Below are positions 57,601 to 64,000 of a stretch of DNA of 64,000 nucleotides, in pieces. The position numbers and the translations under genes are program-made. This stretch comes from Branchiostoma floridae (lineage: Eukaryota; Chordata; Leptocardii; Amphioxiformes; Branchiostomatidae): positions 28,261,273-28,325,272 of the forward strand of contig NC_049980.1 of NCBI RefSeq assembly GCF_000003815.2, given 5' to 3'. The notes below the pieces were generated by a model that saw only the letters and a list, made by a program, of their open reading frames with translations, was not told where the DNA came from and ran no database searches. Within the stretch, counting starts at the first letter, position 1; each line of letters starts with the position of its first letter.

Positions 57601-60452
57601 CTCAGACTCTTGTAAAATCAAATCTTGTAAAATCACAAGACTAAAAACAATTCTGTTTATTTGTGTTTACAGGCTCCACAGCAGCCCCAATAGCCACCTC
57701 ATCAGCTACCACCACAGAGACCACACCTATGGATTTGACGACTGAAGCAACAACTGCCATACCATTGACGCCAACTATGCCCATGACCACCGGGAAAGAT
57801 GCTGTCTCTACAAGTAAACTGCCTGCATCGACTAGAGGTAAGCATATATCTACTAACCTGTATATCAACAGACAGACTATGCTAATGTATTAAGATGAAT
57901 ACAGATTTGAATATTTATTCTGGATGTAGTGGGAAAAGCCACGTGAAACGTAGATAGATGTATCCCGACAAATGGGCTGTGTAGCGATGAATACATGTAT
58001 CACCATCTGTCATCTTTACAATTAAGTATAGATGCCAGGGTTATGTGACTGCGGTTCCTCGATCTCTTCTTGATGTTTGACCAAAGCAAATATTACAATC
58101 TACTATATCGTAGTCTATAGTCGTAATATGTAGGTGGCGTCGTCGATGAGCTAATCAATGTCAGATGCCATTGTGGCTATTTGATTGTCAAATAAACATG
58201 ATAATTTTCATACTAGTGATACAGTCGCTGAATCAATTACGGGGCTGAGTAATTGCCAAGTACGCTTTCTATCTCCCATACTGTTTTGATTCTGTCGTGT
58301 GCATCAGCTCCCATGGCGGTGGTTGAGATGGAGGTGACCCTCTCCAGTCCAACGTTCACGGCGGATCTGCAGGACAACAGCACTGAAGCGTTCCAGACAC
58401 TGTCAGCACAAGTCATCGCAGCCGTAAGCAGCTCTTACATTAGCACATTTCCAGAATTGCCATACTTTCCTTTGCTGGGACGCTTTTTAAAGTAGCTAGA
58501 TGTAGATCTTTGAAACGTAAATGTACGATAATTTTTTTCCAGATGAACTCTGTGTACCAAGACTATCCTGGCTTCGAAGGCGTTACTGTCCAAGGATTTA
58601 GGTACGGTCAAAATACAAGTGGCCATTCATACTATTCATCAAACTTTGTGATGTATGAGGTTCTCTGTACGCAAACGTCTCGTGTTGTCACTGACACAAC
58701 AGGGTTGGTCTGTAATAGCAAATCTGCCAATCAACCACGGTAAAGAGCTAAAGGTGGTTAGGTAACATTTACAGACATTTCAAAATGTGGTAGGCTGATT
58801 AACTTAATCTAATGATTTGATGGAAACAACCGTCGTTAAGACGAAAGTCGTAATACACAATACTAGCGTATACTCACGTCTGATTACAGGTCAGGAAGTG
58901 TGGTTGCTGATGTCAACGTGCTCATCGATAGCCAAGAGGAGGCAGAAATGCCCCTAGCGGTGGCCAGCGTACTGCAGGCAGCTGTAACTAATGGTAACGG
59001 CGTGGTCGGGGATGTGGAAGTCGGTGGAGTTGCTGTCAGGGAAAATGGTAAATTTCTCAATTTTAATACAAGGTCAAAGTCAACTGTTGGTGAGGCACTT
59101 TGAACGTAACCTATGCACATAGTAATTTCATGGGAGTGATGATAATGGAATAGAAGTCATAATTATTTCCTTCTACTTTACCTCGAATTTGGCAGGTGTA
59201 ACAGTAGAAGTGGTGGTGTGCAGTGCTAGTTGCCATGACGACATGGCGTGTGTCTCCAGCGGAGGGGAGTGTCGGTCCTTCTGTACGTCCAACACGGAGT
59301 ACTGTCTGAACGGGGGGACCTGTCAGGACGGGAACCCGGTCCTGGAGTGCAGGTCAGGCTAATTATAATAATCACGAATGTGATCAACATAATAGTTGCA
59401 CTGAAAATGGAAAAGTGGTGTTGGATATCGCATTACATGTGTCCTATGTCATCTTGATCGATTGGATATTTTTAAAGATGTTGCAGTTCTAAACCAGGCG
59501 CACATCCAAGTCAGAATTATCCAATACCATCCGCCCAAAATGCTTAAAATATCCCTTTGCGCTGCACGAGAATCAAAGCTATGACAAAGAATACGCATTT
59601 CATGTGAAGATTAGTAACTTGTAAGCAATGTCATGTTGCCATGTCATGTAATCAGCATCCGTCCACCATGTTGCCAATGATCATGACTTATGTTCTATTC
59701 CATCAGATGTCCCTCGGATGTAGTTACAGTATATCAGTACTCAGGACCACGCTGCCAGAATGAAGGTGATCAATCTCAACAGTCTTACATTAAGTCTAAG
59801 TCGTTATTCCACCATTTCAGATAAAGTTGATAAACTTGCTTTAGGACTCAAAACATGTTTCAGAAATTTCCCCTTCACCAAACAAAATTTTTTATTCTTT
59901 TCATCAATCCAGGACTAAGTGTGTTCATCATTGCCATGATTGCTGTCGCGTGTGCTCTGGTCTTTATCGTTGCTGTCGGCCTTGCTGTTCGGTGTTGGCC
60001 TCGGGGGAAACCCAAAACTTCGTGAGTCCGACTTCTTTTTAAACCTTGTCTGTAAAATTAATGTGCTTGGTCTTCATTCTAAGCCATTCTCTGTTGGAAA
60101 CAGTCGTTCACTTATTATGTTACTAGTAGATACAGGCCAGATAGGGCATCCGATGTCAACTAGCACCACCTATTGATACAAACACGACACCTTGCAGGGC
60201 TTTTGCTCTCGACATAATTTTAAACAGAAAGAGACCGAGGTTGCAATCATCAACGTTGTGTCCTTTTCATTTGTATTTTTCAGTAACAGCGATGCACAAG
60301 CAGTGTTGGAGAGTGCAGAATCTAAGCAGAATGGTGTCCCGATGGAGAACAAGGGAATAGACAACGCTGCCGCCAACATCCAAGAGAACGGGACGGCAGC
60401 GGGATATGAGAAAGCTGTTGCTCAGCAATATGAGGAGGATTCTTGGTTATAA
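48520..60452 (+). CDS. Gene E (complete): single-protease, LDLa, SEA/EGF type I membrane protein
   Basis: Twenty-one exons sum to 2655 nt (884 aa), from ATG 48520 to TAA 60450-60452, with all junctions in phase. Order: signal peptide, LDLa1-3 (37-149), protease (150-415; H209, D263, S361, specificity Asp355, activation R166|I167), LDLa4-6 (416-525), LDLa7 stump (526-554), Ser/Thr stalk (555-609), SEA (610-720; predicted cleavage G670|S671), EGF region (721-792), transmembrane helix, tail ending EEDSWL. Apart from the stump and a stalk exon 6 nt shorter, exon lengths equal those of gene B. Relative to B it lacks the rest of LDLa7 and all of LDLa8-9, protease 2 and LDLa10-12. The stump shows this is a deletion and not the ancestral state. 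The frame survives through a new donor. Expected to be a surface-anchored trypsin-like zymogen. Confidence 0.87.
49981..51184 (+). CDS. Gene E: LDLa repeats 1-3
   Basis: Exons 49981-50097, 50253-50354 and 51065-51184 (117, 102 and 120 nt). Ends: [22 protein letters not shown] and [11 protein letters not shown]. All three are canonical and almost the same as in gene B. Confidence 0.88.
50470..50875 (+). mobile_element. LINE 3' fragment in gene E intron
   Basis: Translation shows [20 protein letters not shown] and [13 protein letters not shown], the conserved C-terminal region of RTE/BovB-like and related LINE polyproteins. It ends in a GAACTGAAC-type tail; a similar tail occurs at 6965-6978. 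The fragment has a stop inside it and is absent from the gene B intron. Confidence 0.65.
51814..55915 (+). CDS. Gene E: trypsin-like protease domain
   Basis: Exons 51814-51908 (SRIVGGD), 52210-52310 (VVTAAHC), 52841-53124 ([10 protein letters not shown]), 53494-53670 ([11 protein letters not shown]) and 55775-55915 ([18 protein letters not shown]). The triad, Asp189 and pocket glycines are present. Introns differ from gene B by insertions: a retroelement-like tail near 52440-52680, and a SINE-like repeat plus the GTTAAC transposon between the last two exons. Confidence 0.9.
53960..54360 (+). repeat. SINE-like repeat in gene E intron
   Basis: GCCCAGTGGGTCCGTGTTTG and CGCGGGTTCAAAGCC resemble Pol III A and B boxes at tRNA spacing, followed by a non-tRNA body with GGAAAAGGCACGATTTCCTC. 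The limits are approximate. Confidence 0.4.
54484..55689. mobile_element. Non-autonomous DNA transposon with GTTAAC arrays, copy 2 (gene E intron)
   Basis: The ends are GAGGGTATGCATG (54484-54496; one mismatch) and CATGCAGACCCTC (55677-55689), flanked by the direct repeat TCTAAT at 54478-54483 and 55690-55695. It is the reverse orientation of copy 1 on this strand. The left array has three units of 31 bases starting GGTAACGCTTAACGGTGAAT; the right array is more degenerate. No coding sequence. Confidence 0.9.
56087..57106 (+). CDS. Gene E: LDLa repeats 4-6
   Basis: Exons 56087-56197, 56724-56840 and 57005-57106 (111, 117 and 102 nt). Ends: [22 protein letters not shown] and [11 protein letters not shown]. 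The first exon is nearly the same at nucleotide level as its gene B partner. Confidence 0.87.
57525..57611 (+). CDS. Gene E: truncated LDLa7 exon at a deletion junction
   Basis: It matches gene B exon 19280-19390 up to TGCTCAGAC and then runs into unrelated sequence. A donor GTAAAA at 57612 directly follows TCTT, keeps phase 1 and completes a Cys codon with the next exon (T|GC). The repeat would keep six Cys but lose the SDE Ca-binding end. The intron to the stalk exon is only about 60 bases. The use of this donor is inferred. Confidence 0.65.
57673..57837 (+). CDS. Gene E: Ser/Thr/Pro-rich stalk exon
   Basis: 165 nt, phase 1-1; it begins with the Cys codon completed by T|GC, then [10 protein letters not shown], and ends SKLPASTR. 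The donor is GTAAGC, as in gene B. Confidence 0.82.
58308..59047 (+). CDS. Gene E: SEA domain
   Basis: Exons 58308-58423, 58543-58601 and 58890-59047 (116, 59 and 158 nt). It has [29 protein letters not shown] and [13 protein letters not shown], including the Gly-Ser-Val-Val cleavage motif. Confidence 0.83.
59196..59765 (+). CDS. Gene E: Cys-rich and EGF-like region
   Basis: Exons 59196-59352 and 59707-59765. They contain [30 protein letters not shown] and YSGPRCQNE. The layout and Cys spacing are the same as in genes A and B. Confidence 0.83.
59913..60452 (+). CDS. Gene E: transmembrane helix and cytoplasmic tail
   Basis: Exon 59913-60021 encodes the helix and RCWPRGKPK. Exon 60284-60452 encodes the tail with [11 protein letters not shown] and the C-terminal EEDSWL, a class I PDZ-type ending. 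The tail differs from that of gene B at only a few residues. Confidence 0.85.
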
Positions 60453-61656
60453 CATGGCCACTTTGCAGTTTATACGTTTTAGACCACTGCTACTATTCAT
60501 ATGTGATGCAAACTCATTGTTAGAAAGACAATATCCAATTTTATTATGCTAATTTAACAAGCTAATGAATTCCAAATGAAAAATAATATTAAAACTTACA
60601 TGTTAATCTACCAAGTTAATAAACTATCATGTATGCCATTTCACCAGTTAAAATGTTATGTGCTGATTAAATCCGCATCCGAGAAAACTTGCTATAAAAA
60701 TGCAATGTAACTAACAAGCAACATATGTTAGTAGGCGCCCGGTTCTATACAACGTAATGTTCCCTATTAGGAAATAGAGCACTTTCTCCTTGTGAGCACA
60801 TTATGATTATTGCTTAACACTTTATAAGATTGAACATATATCCGGGTCATTATAAACCCAAAACAATGATAAGAATGGAATGTTTGTCTTCAGTTAGCAA
60901 TACAGTGTTGAGAGTCTTTTCAAATCTTTCTTTGTCCATTTATCTATGGCTATTTTATGAGGTGGAGAAGCATCTTGTAAAGTCTAGTGTCTTAAATGCT
61001 ATCCTTGCTTACTTCCTCTCTCTCTCTCTCTAACAGTAGTAGAGCAGAATATAAAATACCAAAACTATGACTTATGCAAACTGTCAAATGGAATATAGCA
61101 TGCCATAGCTACCTAACATCATGTTCATGTTAATGCAGTTTCATGAAATGCTCAGAAATACAACGCAGGCATGTAATGGAAAGTACAATCTGAAATACAA
61201 GGCCTTAAGTTGATAGCATCTTCCAACAAACCCTTTCTAAATTTAGAGAGATCAGTGCAAACCGTTTCACACCTCGCCAGTGTTTCTAGTAACGGTGGAA
61301 ATTGGTCAAGAGCCTAAAGTGCAAATTTATGTTGATTTTATCTAATAAAAATGAAAAAGTGTTTTAAAAACTTCCCTATCCCTCAAGATCTCACTGGTGA
61401 TACAGTCAGTATTACATGTAGAGACTTCTTCCATTATGTTCTAGCGTCTCAGACGTCTCCATCATCACTTACACATCCATCCATTAGAATTGTCCTCATC
61501 ACTTTGTCTGATAAGTCTACCTCATTGTCATTCCCATTTATAAAGTGTTAAAAAAAACTTCTCATTTGATTTGTTTTAAGACTTTATCATTGGTCCTAGT
61601 GTCTCAGCTGTTATAATTGTCATGCCCACTCTCACTGTCATTGCTACCGTCATCAG
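60453..61656. other. Convergent intergenic spacer E-F
   Basis: AT-rich, recognisably similar to 30968-32003, with a (CT)n run near 61018-61031. No gene was recognised. Confidence 0.6.
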
Positions 61657-63708
61657 TCACCCTTCATCTGATAAGCCACCCACACTATCACTGTCATCTG
61701 AGATTCCGCTTCCAGATGACTCTGAGGAACTGCTCAGTATATCCAGTTCATCGTATGCATCTGGATCTCCAAGGCACATTGGAATCATCCTTGTTGTCAA
61801 GCAATCCGTCCTACTCCTAGAATCCAACCATTCTTCCAAGGGGGGAATAAGCAGGGCCTCAACTTCCAGATCCTGCCAATGATCTGTCTCTGGCTGGTAC
61901 TGGTAAATGGTAGGCGAGATCCATTGCTCTTGATGATTGTGATGTCTATATATAGTGAGGAGGTACATAGTCTCTCCATATTCCATCAGCATTGCCATGT
62001 CGAAGTAAAAAGTCGTAGTCTCGGACAACTTCCACTCACCATTTGAAGGGTTGTACACTTCTACACCACTTTCGTCGTTGGAGTCTACACAATAGATGCT
62101 CCCTTGATACGTGATGGCCTGAGGACGCAGTGGTGGTTTAAGCATGTCGGCTATCTTGCTCCACTTGTTCTCTGTGGTACTGAAGCAGTAGCAGCCTTCC
62201 TTACTAATGACATAGATGCTGTCATCAAGAGTCACTGCACAGATTTCTGAGGACATGGACTGAGGGATGGCTGGTACGGAGGTCCACTCATCACAACTTG
62301 GGTCATACCTCTCCACTGTTTCCTTAGTTTCATCACCACCAATGGCATAGATGTAGCCCTTCAGATACACAAGACTACACCTGGGGATGACAGGAAAACA
62401 CAAATACACATGTGGTATTGAACTGTGTATCACTCACTACTGGGCCTTCGACACCTACATATTGTTCCTAACACAGAAAAACCTTGTTGTCCATTACCCT
62501 AAAGAACTTAAGCTAGCTAGGATCTTGAGGAAGCTATAAAGTCATCTAATGAATTTGGCTAATGTAAACAATCATTCACATTGCAGTTCACTGGCTTTCC
62601 ATGCTCTGACTGGTAGTGTGAGAAGTTGGCCATTGAACAGTTCTACAGAGCCAAAGTATTTATGGTTTCTTAGACTACCTCACATAAATATCAAAGCTTA
62701 TTCATTCGTTAGAAAGACATTTTCAAGATACAAACATAGATGCAATTATACACTTCCATTGACTTTGACAGGGCTGATTTGGAATTTGAGCAAAAGGTTA
62801 GTCTTCCAAAACTAAAAAGTTGCAGACAACATTGCCTTGATTTGTTTAAACTTTGTTACAATTACAAAGGCCATTCTGCAAGGTTTGATAATGTTTCCTT
62901 AAAAACCACTAGAGAAAAATATTTGAATATCTCAACCAGTATTATGCTGATCTTTCCCTGTCATTGTTTTTCAGCTTCTAGACAGTCTTAATTTTTATAT
63001 GTAGTTATTGGGCTAAAAATGCCAACAAGATCAATGGGGAACAATTACTTCCTGCCATTCCCAGGGTATGCTGGCACCTGGCTTAAGTTTAAGGCTTGAG
63101 AGAGTAGAAGCACATACCTGGCTCTAGGTGAAATCATCTCACACCTTGGTTCCCAGGTGTTTGTCAGGTGGTTATACTGGTAAAATGTAGTCTGTCTGCT
63201 GTACTGACTAACCCCTCTGCAGATGTACCCTGCCAGGTACAGCTCATCATCAGGAGTGGCTGTCACAGAGATGCTCTCTAGGTGCTCAGGAATATCCATT
63301 GTGTGCAGTCTACCTGTGGATGGGTCATAGCAAGGAGCGACCCGGTGGAAATCCTGATCCGAGATACTATAACCTTCTTTTAATAGTCTTGGGAAAATCT
63401 GCATTTCAGTTCGTGTCTGTCCCTGACGCAGGGTTGTGATGTCACTGTAAGCCAACTTGCAGTCTGTTGGCAGGCACTTACTCTCAAGTTCCACAAGTTG
63501 GTTTGAGCTGATGAAGGATTGACGGAAGCATCTGCACAGAGCAGGAAGGTGCTGCAAGCGTTTTTCTTTGTCAAACTCAACCCATCTTAGAGCAGCTTGC
63601 ACAATGTTGTCTTCTGAGTCTGTAATTAAATCTTCCCTATTGAGCAGTGACTGTAGCAGGAGAAGTGGCACCTGGAGAAAGGCTGGTTCTAGCACCACCT
63701 GGTTGAAC
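61657..63708 (-). CDS. Gene F (5'-truncated by window): BTB-BACK-Kelch (KLHL-type) protein, exons 4-5
   Basis: On the minus strand, exon 4 is 63708-63118 (591 nt; LITDSEDNIVQAALRWVEF, LQHLPALCRCFRQSFI, then a Kelch blade). Exon 5 is 62380-61657 (724 nt; CSLVYLKGYIYAIGGDETK, further blades, a Ser/Asp-rich tail ending VGGLSDEG, stop). The exons join in phase as SPRAR|CSLV. The BTB exons lie beyond the window. Sequence and position make it the duplicate of gene C. No lesion was seen in the visible part, so it may be the working copy of the pair. Confidence 0.87.
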
Positions 63709-64000
63709 CTGGGGAAAATACATGTCCAACTTCAATGTTTAGATACATATATCATGAATTAATTTTTCAAAGTTAGTGCTGATAGATACAGCAAATAAAA
63801 CAAATATATTTGTGTTGTAATATGTGTAAGGCCACAACGCCTTAATTTTTATGGATGGCCCGGAATCCTCTGGAGACAACAAAACTATTGCGCACGGACA
63901 AAAAAAGACAGATTCAGCACAAATCAGCACAAATAAAAAGTGCTGCTTAACCACAGGGCTAAACATCCAGATGGCCATCCCATTCACTCCCTGGCTTGGT
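63709..64000 (-). other. Intron 3 of gene F
   Basis: No coding sequence was seen. In gene C the next upstream exon starts 230 bases away; here it is not reached within 292 bases, so this intron is longer and may hold an insertion. Confidence 0.5.

Overview
This is invertebrate-animal nuclear DNA, most probably from a lancelet (Branchiostoma). The basis is intron-rich genes with GT-AG introns, short phase-1 LDLa-type exons, an expanded BTB-Kelch family, and many SINE/LINE tails and MITEs. The species call is inference. Nothing bacterial (operons, CRISPR, IS elements) is present.

Six genes are seen. Gene A (+, 3' part, 414-8182), gene B (+, complete, 10601-30967) and gene E (+, complete, 48520-60452) are paralogues. 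They encode secreted-then-membrane-anchored proteins: signal peptide, LDLa repeats, trypsin-like protease, LDLa repeats, a Ser/Thr-rich stalk, a SEA domain, an EGF region, one transmembrane helix and a short cytoplasmic tail. Gene B carries two complete modules of LDLa x3 - protease - LDLa x3 (predicted 1350 aa). Gene E keeps one module plus a stump of the second (884 aa). Gene A has an altered protease pocket. Gene C (-, 32004-37904), gene D (+, 39867-46510) and gene F (-, 3' part, 61657-63708) are BTB-BACK-Kelch (KLHL-type) genes. I chained the exons by hand: every intron I call has GT/AG ends and every junction keeps phase. Genes B, E and D close at 4053, 2655 and 1800 coding nt.

Layout: A> B> <C D> E> <F. 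The pair B> <C is repeated as E> <F, including promoter-proximal and intergenic sequence, so the locus grew by segmental duplication. C and D lie head to head and share a related promoter and a roughly 1 kb repeat in intron 1.

Mobile DNA has reshaped the locus. A 3278-bp element with about 1-kb terminal inverted repeats, AG...CT ends and a 6-bp target duplication (Polinton/Maverick-like signature, no core genes) sits in an intron that splits the second protease domain of gene B. A second, non-coding family with 13-bp inverted ends, 6-bp target duplications and internal arrays of a GTTAAC-containing repeat occurs twice. One copy splits coding exon 1 of gene C; the other lies in an intron of gene E. 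Smaller MITEs, SINE-like and LINE fragments and a 28-bp minisatellite occupy introns and gaps.

Functional picture (inference): the A/B/E proteins look like transmembrane mucins whose ectodomain carries trypsin-like proteases. SEA autoproteolysis would make the ectodomain releasable, and HNF1-like promoter sites would suit expression in gut-type epithelium. The KLHL genes would encode Cullin-3 substrate adaptors; nothing in the sequence links the two families functionally apart from co-duplication.
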